The notes beneath the pieces are model-generated. The model saw nothing but the letters and a program-made list of their open reading frames with translations, made no database searches and had not been told where the DNA came from. The position numbers and the translations under genes are program-made. Shown piece by piece: positions 8,601 through 16,777 of a stretch of DNA of 64,000 nucleotides. The DNA lies in assembly GCF_022179805.1 (NCBI RefSeq), contig NZ_BPUO01000021.1, forward strand, positions 24,889-88,888. Direction: 5' to 3'. Numbering within the stretch: position 1 is the stretch's first letter; the number at the start of each line of letters is the position of its first letter. This stretch comes from Cupriavidus pauculus. GTDB lineage: Bacteria; Pseudomonadota; Gammaproteobacteria; Burkholderiales; Burkholderiaceae.

Positions 8601-8630
8601 CGCCAGAAGGCTCAACTGGGCCTTCTGGCG
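8601..8630. terminator. Strong hairpin between porin remnant and fecR-like gene
   Basis: An 11-bp perfect stem, CGCCAGAAGGC paired with GCCTTCTGGCG, with an 8-base loop. It lies just after the porin remnant on the plus strand and 18 bp beyond the minus-strand FecR stop. There is no clear T-run on either side, so it may act as a bidirectional or Rho-assisted terminator. Confidence 0.6.
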
Positions 8631-8647
8631 TCATGCAGGCGATTCGA

Positions 8648-9625
8648 TCAGGCTGGCAGGACGGTCGTCCAGTACCGCGTCAGGGAATGGATGCGAACGG
8701 GCAGGGCACTGCGTAGCGCATCGAGGATGCGGTCAGTGTCCTGGACCGGAAACGTTCCGGATACGCGTAGGGCCGCAATCGAGGGATCACAACGAAGATG
8801 CCCGGGTCGATACCGGTCGACTTCGGTCAGGAACGAGCCCAATGGCATGTCCGTGGCTACCAGCATGCCGTCCGCCCACGCAATCGCGGCCTCGGCGAGG
8901 GTCTGCGGCGCGTCCACCTCACGCGACGAGAATCCAGCTTCCTCGCCCGCGCTGACGACGTGCTCCGCGAGGGCATCGTCCGCTGGGCGCACAGCTACCG
9001 CGCCTTCCGTAACGCCGATCCATCCCCGGTCCTGATGTTGCCGAACCGCGAAGCAAGTGCCAAGCGGTCTTAGCGTGGCGCTACGCAAGGCCACCACGAA
9101 GGGTCGCGGAACGGCATAGGGGTCTGGTGCAGTCTCGACCTGCACCTCGCCGCGTTGCAGCGTGACGCGGCGCTCGGCGGCCGTGAAGGCAACGTCGATA
9201 GCGGTGTCCGTGTTCAGGCGAACTTTTGTGCCGTCATCGAGCGTGATCAGCCGCTGTTCGCCCACGCTCGTATGGACATCGGCCATCATGCCTTGCAGGC
9301 CGGTGTAATCGCGTGTCAGCCAGGCCGCGCCCCCACCGACGAAGAGTAGTGCCAGCGTATTGACGGCGCGCCTGCGGCTTGCCGACTTGGGCGGCGTCAG
9401 CGCCGCGCGTGCCACCGCCGTGGCCAGTGGCGACGCAATGCCGCTCAACCTCGCGTTCACCGTTTCGATATGGTCCCAGGCCCGCTTGTGGTCGGGATGC
9501 TGGCCGAGCCAGTTGCGCCAGGCGCGCCGGATATGGTCGTCCACGTCATCGCCTTGCAGCGTGACAAGCCATTCGACGGCGGTCCGGGCGATCTCGGGAG
9601 GGATGTTGGTGCCAGCGTTGGTCAT
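8648..9625 (-). CDS. FecR-family anti-sigma/sigma-regulator protein (module A)
   Basis: A 325-residue FecR-type inner-membrane regulator. The N-terminal DUF4880 region (about residues 12-55, with AWRNWLGQHPDHKRAW) is followed by one membrane segment near 88-103, a periplasmic FecR domain from about 115 to 215 (SVGEQRLITLDDGTKVRLNT) and a C-terminal receptor-contacting domain. It relays the state of an outer-membrane receptor to its sigma factor. The ATG at 9625 overlaps the sigma stop (ATGA), so the pair is translationally coupled. Unlike modules B and C, no TonB-dependent receptor follows; downstream there is only the porin remnant. Confidence 0.88.
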   Translation of the reverse strand: MTNAGTNIPPEIARTAVEWLVTLQGDDVDDHIRRAWRNWLGQHPDHKRAWDHIETVNARLSGIASPLATAVARAALTPPKSASRRRAVNTLALLFVGGGAAWLTRDYTGLQGMMADVHTSVGEQRLITLDDGTKVRLNTDTAIDVAFTAAERRVTLQRGEVQVETAPDPYAVPRPFVVALRSATLRPLGTCFAVRQHQDRGWIGVTEGAVAVRPADDALAEHVVSAGEEAGFSSREVDAPQTLAEAAIAWADGMLVATDMPLGSFLTEVDRYRPGHLRCDPSIAALRVSGTFPVQDTDRILDALRSALPVRIHSLTRYWTTVLPA

Positions 9626-10131
9626 GTCGGCCCGATGGCGAAATAGCACTGCGTGCCGGCCTTGACCAGGTAACGCTTCACCGTTGTCAGCGAAACACCC
9701 AGCGCAGCGGCAATCTCGGCATGGCTCATGCCATCGAGCTGGGCCATCAGGAAGGCGCGCTTGACCGGAGCCGGCAGGCCGTCGAGAAGATCGGCGATTT
9801 CCTGCAGCGTTTCCAGCAGAATCGCGCGGTCCTCGGTCGACGGAATCGAATCGGACGGCAGGTGGGCCAGCGCTTCCAGGTAGGCCTGTTCGAGCTTCTC
9901 CCGGCGCCGCTGGTTGGCCATGACGCGCTGGGCCACCGTGGTCAGGAACGCCCTTGGTTCGGCCAGGGGCGGCATCTCTTCGCGGGCAAGCAACCGCATG
10001 AAGGTGTCGTGGGCGAGGTCCGCCGACTTGTGCCAGCAGCCCGACTTCCTGTGCAACCAGCCCAGCAACCACCGGTGGTGGTTGACGTAGAGCGCACCAA
10101 TGTCCTGGTGTGGACTTGCGTCGGCAGCCAT
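9622..10131 (-). CDS. FecI-like ECF RNA polymerase sigma factor (module A)
   Basis: A 169-residue ECF sigma factor. Region 2 reads GWLHRKSGCWHKSADLAHDT then FMRLLAR. Region 4 reads KRAFLMAQLDGMSHAEIAAA followed by LGVSLTTVKRYLVKA, as in the iron-starvation FecI group. It would direct RNA polymerase to siderophore-receptor promoters. The ATG at 10131 is preferred over a TTG one codon upstream. A Fur-box-like site lies about 35-52 bp upstream. The gene is divergent from the module B sigma across a 339-bp gap. Confidence 0.9.
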   Translation of the reverse strand: MAADASPHQDIGALYVNHHRWLLGWLHRKSGCWHKSADLAHDTFMRLLAREEMPPLAEPRAFLTTVAQRVMANQRRREKLEQAYLEALAHLPSDSIPSTEDRAILLETLQEIADLLDGLPAPVKRAFLMAQLDGMSHAEIAAALGVSLTTVKRYLVKAGTQCYFAIGPT

Positions 10132-10165
10132 CAAACGTTCCTTGTACCGCAGCGGGTTTTGCTGG

Positions 10166-10183
10166 AAATGAGAATCGTTATTG
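10166..10183 (-). promoter_or_regulatory. Fur-box-like site upstream of module A sigma
   Basis: The plus-strand sequence AAATGAGAATCGTTATTG resembles the Fur consensus GATAATGATAATCATTATC (established knowledge). It lies 35-52 bp upstream of the minus-strand sigma start, where Fur would block transcription in iron-replete cells. Confidence 0.6.
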
Positions 10184-10297
10184 TATAGGGATGGGCGTAC
10201 GGAAGGTACTCGTCTTGTGCTTCATCGCCCATTCCCGGCGCAGAGAAGCCATCTGTTCGTGGCTTGTGTGGCGCGCCAGCATCGGCCTCTATATAAG

Positions 10298-10316
10298 TAA
10301 GTGAGAATCAGTTACA
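10298..10316 (+). promoter_or_regulatory. Fur-box-like site, copy 1 of an exact 19-bp repeat
   Basis: TAAGTGAGAATCAGTTACA here is identical to 23981-23999, upstream of the LuxR-type gene. The GAGAATCA core is Fur-like. It precedes the module B sigma gene on the plus strand. Confidence 0.55.
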
Positions 10317-10470
10317 GTTGCGCCCGTGAATGCACGCCTTGCAGTGAGGAAAGCGGCACACGATTCACATCACTTCCCATGTTCCAGGCTGCGCCAGAGT
10401 TTTCCCAGATGGCGATCGTTCGCGTCACATTCCCGGTTTCGGCATCCGTCATGGCGGCGGAGTCCGCTCG

Positions 10471-10983
10471 ATGACGGCCGTCGATCCGTCGACGCGGTCT
10501 CAGGTCGACGCGCTCTACAGTCGTCATCACGACTGGCTCAAGGGCTGGCTGCTGCGAAAAATCGGGAACGCATGCGATGCGGCCGATCTGGCGCAGGACG
10601 TCTTCGTGCGTGTGCTTCACCGGAAAGTGGCCGAGATCCGCGAGCCGCGCACCTACCTGGGCACCATCGCCAATGGTCTGGTGATCGATTTCTGGCGGCG
10701 CAGGGAGCTGGAACTCGCGTGGCTGGAGACGCTTGCCCATCTGCCGGAGGCCCATGCGCCATCGCCGGAGAGCCGGCTGCACTTCCTGCAGACGCTCATG
10801 GAAATCGACCGGATGCTGGACACCCTGAAGCCGCGCGCCCGCACGGCGTTCCTGCTCGCGCAGCTCGACGGCCTGACATGCCCGCAGATTGCCAAGCATA
10901 TCGGCATGTCGCTGGCCACCGTGGAGCGATACATCGCGCAGGCAATGCGCCGATGCTATGAGCTTCAGTTTGCCAACGGGTGA
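10471..10983 (+). CDS. FecI-like ECF RNA polymerase sigma factor (module B)
   Basis: A 170-residue ECF sigma factor closely related in layout to the module A sigma. Region 2 shows LYSRHHDWLKGWLLRKIG, then DAADLAQDVFVRVLHR. Region 4 shows TAFLLAQLDGLTCPQIAKHI then GMSLATVERYIAQAM. It would activate the downstream receptor genes when FecR is triggered. The following FecR gene begins at a GTG that overlaps this stop (GTGA), and two TonB-dependent receptors come next. Fur control is suggested by the site at 10298. Confidence 0.9.
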   Translation: MTAVDPSTRSQVDALYSRHHDWLKGWLLRKIGNACDAADLAQDVFVRVLHRKVAEIREPRTYLGTIANGLVIDFWRRRELELAWLETLAHLPEAHAPSPESRLHFLQTLMEIDRMLDTLKPRARTAFLLAQLDGLTCPQIAKHIGMSLATVERYIAQAMRRCYELQFANG

Positions 10984-12005
10984 TCGGGTCAGCCTGCCGA
11001 GCCATGTCCAATCCTCACGTAGATCTACCGTCCAGCATTGTCGACGAGGCCATCGACTGGGCCGTCCGCCTGCTGTTCAATGAGCCGACCGACGAGATGC
11101 GCCGCCGATTCCTGGCCTGGGAAGGCGCCGACCCCCGGCACAAGCTCGCCTGGCAGCGGGTCAGGTCGTTGCGCGATGGATTTCCGAGCGTGCCTTCAAC
11201 GCTGGCGCTGGAGACGATGCGGAACGCGGATGCCATACGCGGCCGTCGCCGAGCCGGACGCCGGCAAGCCATCAAGGTCCTGGCGTTCGGCGGGGTATCG
11301 GTGCTTGGGTTGTCAACCGCATACCACCAAGCGCCGTGGGAGCGCTGGCTCGCGGAAGTCAGTACCGGCGTGGGCAGGCAGCGCCGGCTGGTGCTGGACG
11401 ATGGCACGGTCGTCGTCCTCAATACCGACTCTGCGGTCGACATCCGCTTCAATGACGAGCGGCGCGATCTCGTGCTACGACGCGGAGAGATTCTGGTCAC
11501 CACCGGTCATGACGAGCGATTTGCCGCCCATGCGATGCGCCGCCCGTTCCAGGTGCGCACGCCATTCGGGACGATGCGCGCCCTGGGCACGCGCTTTGTC
11601 GTGCGACTCCAGGACGATTCCGCCCGGGTGAGCGTCCAGGAGGGCGCGGTCGCCCTGCACGCAGAGCGTGATATCACCTCATCGGTTGCCAAGGCGGGGA
11701 CGTCGTGGCAGATGGACCGCGTTTCCAGTTCGGAGAGCGCAAACGCGGGCATGTCGCAGGATAGTTGGGCCGACGGCTTGCTGTCGGGCAGCAATATGCG
11801 CCTGGGCGATGTGCTGGCTGAACTCGGCCGCTATCGGCATGGGCGCATCGATTGCGACCCGGCGGTAGCGGACCTGACGCTGTCCGGCACTTACCGGATC
11901 GACGACACGGATCGCACCCTGCGCTTCCTGGAGAAGGCGCTGCCTATCCGGATTTCGTATTTCAGCCGCTACTGGGTGCGGGTGGGACCGGCGGCCCGAG
12001 GTTAG
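10980..12005 (+). CDS. FecR-family sigma-regulator protein (module B)
   Basis: A 341-residue FecR-type protein from GTG 10980 (GTGA overlap with sigma), or 333 residues from ATG 11004. The DUF4880 region contains FLAWEGADPRHKLAWQRV. One membrane segment lies near AIKVLAFGGVSVLGLSTAY. The periplasmic FecR domain starts near VGRQRRLVLDDGTVVVLNTD, and the C-terminal short domain ends in LPIRISYFSRYWVRVG. It should span the inner membrane and contact the signalling domain of the STN-bearing receptor encoded two genes downstream. The start codon is uncertain. Confidence 0.88.
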   Translation: MIGSACRAMSNPHVDLPSSIVDEAIDWAVRLLFNEPTDEMRRRFLAWEGADPRHKLAWQRVRSLRDGFPSVPSTLALETMRNADAIRGRRRAGRRQAIKVLAFGGVSVLGLSTAYHQAPWERWLAEVSTGVGRQRRLVLDDGTVVVLNTDSAVDIRFNDERRDLVLRRGEILVTTGHDERFAAHAMRRPFQVRTPFGTMRALGTRFVVRLQDDSARVSVQEGAVALHAERDITSSVAKAGTSWQMDRVSSSESANAGMSQDSWADGLLSGSNMRLGDVLAELGRYRHGRIDCDPAVADLTLSGTYRIDDTDRTLRFLEKALPIRISYFSRYWVRVGPAARG

Positions 12006-12114
12006 GCCACTGCCTTGTTACAAATTAGTGCGATGAGAATTGAGGGGATTGGGGGCGACTGTCCGGCTTGGATTGAAGGAACACCCTTCAACCTGCCTTG
12101 GACTATCGAGAACC

Positions 12115-14349
12115 ATGTCGTTACCGCAATCCCGTCGCCAGCCTTCCTCGCTCCGCACCGAAATCTCATGCCGACTTCCCCTGCGTCCCATCACTGCCGC
12201 ACTGCATCAGGCCATGTTGTGCCTGGCAGTCGGCTCGGGCGCGGTCACCTGCAACGCCTTCGCCCAGACCCCCACTGCACCGGGGCCGGAAACCACGCTC
12301 CCCACGGTCACGGTAAGCGGCGTGGCCACGAATGATGCGACCGAACTCCCCGCCGCCTACGCGGGCGGGCAAACCGCACGCGGTGGCCGGCTTGGCCTGC
12401 TGGGCAATCGCGGCAACATGGATACGCCGTTTTCCACGAGCAGCTACACCGCCCAGCGCATCGAGGATCAGCAGGCCGTGACCCTGGCTGATGTGCTGAA
12501 CGCCGATCCGTCGGTTCGATTCACTGGCCAGACCGGTGGCGTCACCGACTCGTTCATGATTCGTGGCTTCCCGATCAATGAAGGCAACCTCTCGGAAGTT
12601 GCCTTCGATGGCGTGTACGGTGTGTCGCCGAACTACCACCTGTTCCCGGAATACATCGAGCGCGTGGAGGTCCTCAAGGGCCCGGCCGCCATGCTCTACG
12701 GGATGTCGCCGAACAGCGGGGTAGGCGGTGTGGTGAACCTGGTGCCCAAGCGGGCGGGGGACACTGACCTGACGCGCTTCACGCTCGACTACGGCTCCGA
12801 TGCACAGGTGGGCGGCGCCGTGGACGTGAGCCGTCGCTGGGGCAAGGACAAGGAGTGGGGCGTTCGCTTCAACGGGCTGCATCGCCAGGGGGGAACGCCG
12901 CTGGACAACCAGAAGTCGCGTAGCGAAGTGGCGGCGGTCTCGCTCGACTATCGCGGCGACCGTCTGCGCGCATCGCTTGACCTGATCGAGCAGTATCAGT
13001 GGATCGACGCGCCGACACGTCCGTTCCTGGTAGCGGCCGGCATCAACGTGCCGACCGCACCGGACGGGCGGCGCAACACCACCCAGCCGTGGGGATGGTG
13101 GAAGTCCAATGACGTATCGACTCTGGCGCGTGTCGAGTACGACATTGCCGACAACGTGACGGTCTATGCCGATGCGGGCGGGACGCGTTCGGACGTTGCG
13201 CGGCTTTCCGACCAGACGCCGACCATTCTCAACGCGGCCGGCGATACGTCGACTGCGGTGCAGAACTGGAAATTTCAGGTGAACCGGATGTCGTTCGACA
13301 CCGGTGTGCGCGCGAAATTCGACACCGGGCCCATCAAGCACGCGCTGGCGCTGCAGGGCAATTTCTACTCGGATCGCATTGCCAACGCGAACGTCGCGGG
13401 CACGCCCGTCCAGTCGAACATCTACAATCCGGTGGTACGCCCCGAGCAGTCGATCGCGCCGCCGAAGTATGTGCCGAAGGTCTCGGATTCGACGCTGTCG
13501 GGCGCGGCGCTTGTCGATACCCTGAGCACGCTCGATGACCGCGTGGCGCTGACCCTGGGTTTGCGTTACCAGCAGGTCGAGTCGAACAACTACAACACCG
13601 CGACGGGCGCGAAGTCCTCGTCCTACGACGAAAACGCCGTCACGCCGCTGGCGGGCATCGTCTTCAAGCCGTGGCAAAACGTGTCGCTGTACGCCAACTA
13701 TGTGGAAGGACTGAGCAAGGGGGACATTGCGCCGGCCACCGCTTCGAATGCCGGCCAGGTCTTTGCCCCGTACAAGACGAAGCAGCAGGAGGTGGGCGTC
13801 AAGGTTGACTCCGGTTCGCTCATGGCGACGCTGGCCGCGTTCCGGATGACCAAGCCGAGCGGCCAGTTGTTCGGTACCGTCTACGCCGTTGACAGCGAGC
13901 AGCGCAATCAGGGTCTGGAACTGACCGTGTCGGGCGAAGTGGTCCGCCGCGTGCGCCTGCTGGGCGGGGTGACGTGGATCGACGGCAAGCTGACGAAGAC
14001 CAACAGTGCTGCAACCCAGGGGAATCGTCCGGTTGGCGTGCCCACCATCATGGCCAACCTTGGCGCGGAGTGGGACCTGCCGTGGCTGCAGGGCCTGACC
14101 CTGACCGGCGCGGTCAACTACACGGATCGCATCTACGTGAATCAGGCCAACACGCAGTCGGTACCGTCCTGGACCACCTTTGATATCGGTGCGCGCTATC
14201 GGACCAAGGTCGCGGGCAAGGCGACCACGTTCCGCGCCACGGTCATCAATGCCTTCGACAAGAACTACTGGGGTGGCGTGGCGTCGTACAGCACCATTTC
14301 CCAGGGTGCGCCCCGGACCTTCCTTGGCTCCGTGACGGTCGACTTCTGA
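12115..14349 (+). CDS. TonB-dependent siderophore receptor without signalling domain
   Basis: A 744-residue outer-membrane receptor from ATG 12115; longer in-frame starts have no ribosome site. A signal peptide ends near CNAFAQ. The plug begins with the TonB-box-like LPTVTVSG and includes VRFTGQTGGVTDSFMIRGFP and YIERVEVLKGPAAMLYGMSP, then GVGGVVNLVPKRA. The barrel runs to a terminal FLGSVTVDF. No N-terminal STN domain is present. It is a clear paralog of the next gene: both share MSP-G-GG plug motifs and the late barrel motif GLSKG(D/E)(I/T)AP. It would import a ferric siderophore using TonB energy. Confidence 0.92.
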   Translation: MSLPQSRRQPSSLRTEISCRLPLRPITAALHQAMLCLAVGSGAVTCNAFAQTPTAPGPETTLPTVTVSGVATNDATELPAAYAGGQTARGGRLGLLGNRGNMDTPFSTSSYTAQRIEDQQAVTLADVLNADPSVRFTGQTGGVTDSFMIRGFPINEGNLSEVAFDGVYGVSPNYHLFPEYIERVEVLKGPAAMLYGMSPNSGVGGVVNLVPKRAGDTDLTRFTLDYGSDAQVGGAVDVSRRWGKDKEWGVRFNGLHRQGGTPLDNQKSRSEVAAVSLDYRGDRLRASLDLIEQYQWIDAPTRPFLVAAGINVPTAPDGRRNTTQPWGWWKSNDVSTLARVEYDIADNVTVYADAGGTRSDVARLSDQTPTILNAAGDTSTAVQNWKFQVNRMSFDTGVRAKFDTGPIKHALALQGNFYSDRIANANVAGTPVQSNIYNPVVRPEQSIAPPKYVPKVSDSTLSGAALVDTLSTLDDRVALTLGLRYQQVESNNYNTATGAKSSSYDENAVTPLAGIVFKPWQNVSLYANYVEGLSKGDIAPATASNAGQVFAPYKTKQQEVGVKVDSGSLMATLAAFRMTKPSGQLFGTVYAVDSEQRNQGLELTVSGEVVRRVRLLGGVTWIDGKLTKTNSAATQGNRPVGVPTIMANLGAEWDLPWLQGLTLTGAVNYTDRIYVNQANTQSVPSWTTFDIGARYRTKVAGKATTFRATVINAFDKNYWGGVASYSTISQGAPRTFLGSVTVDF

Positions 14350-14359
14350 TGCGGGTTCC

Positions 14360-16765
14360 ATGCTGATGCGCCATCGCCGGGTATTGCAGTGGATTGTTTC
14401 CGCGATGGTCATTGCCATGGGCGCTCAGGATTGCCGCGCTGCCGACCCGATGCAAGGGGCGGCAGTGGCGGTACACCAGTATTCGATTCCGGCCGGGCCG
14501 CTGGACCAAGTGCTGATACGGTTTGCGACCGCGTCGAAGATCGACCTGGTGTTTGACGCCGATGCATTGCGGCGGCATCAAAGCACCGGATTGACGGGGC
14601 GTTATGCCGTCCTGGACGGCATTCGCAAGCTGCTCGACGGCACCGAGTACCAGGTGGTGGACATGCGCGATGGTGGCTATCTCATTCGCCACCGCTCGCT
14701 TGCCGGCGAGCGTGCGGAGGTGCCGCAGACGTTGCCGATGGTGATCGTGACGGGCCGTGCCAGCCGGTATCTAGGCTCGACCGGCACGGACACACCGTTC
14801 GGCCGGGCGAACCTTGGCATCCTCGGGAACGTGGATGGCATGGACGCCCCGCTTAGCACCAGGCGCTTCGATGCCGAGGCCATCAAGGATAGTCAGGCAT
14901 ACAGCGTGGCGGACGTCGTGGAAAACGACGCGTCGGTAAGGTCCGTCAGCAAGCCCGGCGGCATTCTCGATGCGTTCACGATTCGCGGGCTCCCCTACAG
15001 CAATGGAAATTTCGGCGAGATTGCGTTCGACGGCGTCTATGGCGTCGCCTCCAACTATCGCGTTGCGACGGGGTACGTCGAGCGTATCGAGTTGATCAAG
15101 GGGCCGACGACGCTGCTGTACGGCATGTCGCCGGTAGGCAGTCTTGGCGGCGCCATCAATATCGTGCCGAAGCGGGCGGGCGTCGATGACGTCACCGAGT
15201 TCGGCGTGGACTACGGCTCTGTTGCGCAGGTTGGTACATCCGTGGATGTGAGCCGGCGATTCGGCGGCGACCGGGCATTCGGGGTGCGGTTCAACGGCGG
15301 ATATCGGGCCGGGGACACCGGCCTGGACAATCAGCATCGCAACGCCGGATCCGGCGCCTTGTCGCTGGACTATCGCGATAGCCGTCTCCAGGCAAGCCTG
15401 GACATCATCGGCCAGCACGAGACGATATCGGCGCCATTCCGGCTGGTGCACATCGTCCCCGGCATCGCCGTGCCCGAGGCCCCGGATGGGCATCGAAACA
15501 TCTCGCAATCGTGGGAATCCTCAAGGATCAATGACGGTTCGGCGCTGGCGCGTGTGGCTTACGACGTCAATGAGCGCGTGCAACTGTTTGCGCACGTTGG
15601 CGGCGGGCAAACGCGCGTGGCGCGCGTGTTTGCCATCACGCCGACGATCATCAACGAAGCCGGGGACGTGTCGGTGTTCGATACCAACTACCGTTTCGAG
15701 GTTGCGCGAGCCAGCGCGGAAGCCGGGGCGCGCTGGGATTTCGGTACCGGGCCATTGAAGCACCGGCTGGCTTTGTCCGTGAGCGGCTATCGCGACCAGC
15801 TCAATCGCGGCCTGGTGAACTCCGATGTGACGTCCATCACCAACCTCTTCCGCCCCGTGGCGTTGCCGTCCCAGACCATTCCCGAGCCGGCGAGCGTACC
15901 GAAGGTCTCCGCGACCTATCTGTCGGGGCTGTCGGTGGTGGATACCGTGACCGCCATGGACGACGCCGTGCGGTTCACGGCAGGGCTGCGCTTTCAACGG
16001 ATTCGTTCCGATAATTTCGATCCGGACGGCACAGTTATCGCCCACTACGACAAGGGCGCTGTGTCTCCGATGCTGGGCATCGTGTTCAGACCGAGCCAGG
16101 CGATCTCCCTCTATGCAAATCGCGTGGAAGGGCTGAGCAAAGGGGAAACCGCACCGACCAACGCCTCAAACGCGGGCGAGGTCCTGGCCCCGTATCGCTC
16201 CACCCAGTATGAAGTCGGCGTGAAGTTCGCTAGCGGGACGACGGCGGCCAGCCTCAGTGCGTTTCAGATCGGCAAGATCAGCGGCGTGATGAACGGGTCG
16301 CGCTTTTCCGCTGACGGCGAGCAGCGCAATCGCGGGATTGAGTTCGGGGTGCGTGAGGAAATCGTCCCCGGCGTTCGCGTGAACGCCAGTGCGATGTGGA
16401 TTGATGCCACGATATCCGGCAGTTCCGCGTTTTCAGGGAAGACACCGATTGGCGTGCCGTCCTGGCAAGCCAACCTCGGAGGAGAGTGGGACCCGCGCTG
16501 GGTATCTGGCCTGACGCTCTCCAGCAACCTGGTCTTCACCGGCGCGCAGTATGTAGATGCATCGAACACCCAACGCATTCCGTCCTGGACGCGTTGGGAT
16601 CTCGGCGTGCGCTATCGCCTGACTGACGGCCAATATCCCGCAACGCTGCGCCTCGCCATCCGGAACGTACTGAACCGGTCGGGCTGGGTGGCGGTGGACG
16701 CCTATGGCGGGTTGGCCCAGGCCGACCCGCGCACAGTGTTGGCGTCCGTATCGATTGGCTTCTAA
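14360..16765 (+). CDS. TonB-dependent siderophore receptor with N-terminal STN signalling domain (FecA-like)
   Basis: An 801-residue receptor beginning 10 bp after its paralog's stop. After the signal peptide (cleavage near DCRA), an STN domain spans roughly residues 38-110: YSIPAGPLDQVLIRFATASK, then YAVLDGIRKLLDGTEYQV. The plug carries YVERIELIKGPTTLLYGMSP and GSLGGAINIVPKRA, and the barrel ends TVLASVSIGF. STN domains touch FecR, so this is the transducing receptor for the module B sigma/FecR pair. It converges on another receptor gene with 12 bp between stops. Confidence 0.93.
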   Translation: MLMRHRRVLQWIVSAMVIAMGAQDCRAADPMQGAAVAVHQYSIPAGPLDQVLIRFATASKIDLVFDADALRRHQSTGLTGRYAVLDGIRKLLDGTEYQVVDMRDGGYLIRHRSLAGERAEVPQTLPMVIVTGRASRYLGSTGTDTPFGRANLGILGNVDGMDAPLSTRRFDAEAIKDSQAYSVADVVENDASVRSVSKPGGILDAFTIRGLPYSNGNFGEIAFDGVYGVASNYRVATGYVERIELIKGPTTLLYGMSPVGSLGGAINIVPKRAGVDDVTEFGVDYGSVAQVGTSVDVSRRFGGDRAFGVRFNGGYRAGDTGLDNQHRNAGSGALSLDYRDSRLQASLDIIGQHETISAPFRLVHIVPGIAVPEAPDGHRNISQSWESSRINDGSALARVAYDVNERVQLFAHVGGGQTRVARVFAITPTIINEAGDVSVFDTNYRFEVARASAEAGARWDFGTGPLKHRLALSVSGYRDQLNRGLVNSDVTSITNLFRPVALPSQTIPEPASVPKVSATYLSGLSVVDTVTAMDDAVRFTAGLRFQRIRSDNFDPDGTVIAHYDKGAVSPMLGIVFRPSQAISLYANRVEGLSKGETAPTNASNAGEVLAPYRSTQYEVGVKFASGTTAASLSAFQIGKISGVMNGSRFSADGEQRNRGIEFGVREEIVPGVRVNASAMWIDATISGSSAFSGKTPIGVPSWQANLGGEWDPRWVSGLTLSSNLVFTGAQYVDASNTQRIPSWTRWDLGVRYRLTDGQYPATLRLAIRNVLNRSGWVAVDAYGGLAQADPRTVLASVSIGF

Positions 16766-16777
16766 GCGAGCAGCGGG

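Larger units (their letters stand above)
10132..10470. promoter_or_regulatory. Divergent control region between two FecI-like sigma genes
   Basis: This 339-bp gap separates two divergent ECF sigma genes and contains two Fur-box-like sites, at 10166-10183 and 10298-10316, each on the side of one gene. No convincing small protein is seen; short open frames on both strands lack ribosome sites. The distance from the second site to the module B start (about 155 bp) leaves room for a leader. Confidence 0.55.

Noticed and set aside
10326..10961. Overlapping frame within the module B sigma gene as a separate gene
   Set aside because: It shares most of its length with the clear sigma factor in another frame and has no recognisable motif or ribosome site.
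12166..14418. Very long open frame antisense to the first module B TonB receptor; similar ones antisense to the other receptors and to the dihydropyrimidinase and lyase operons
   Set aside because: They mirror the real genes in frames favoured by high GC at third positions, have basic, His/Arg/Gln-rich low-information translations and no ribosome sites.
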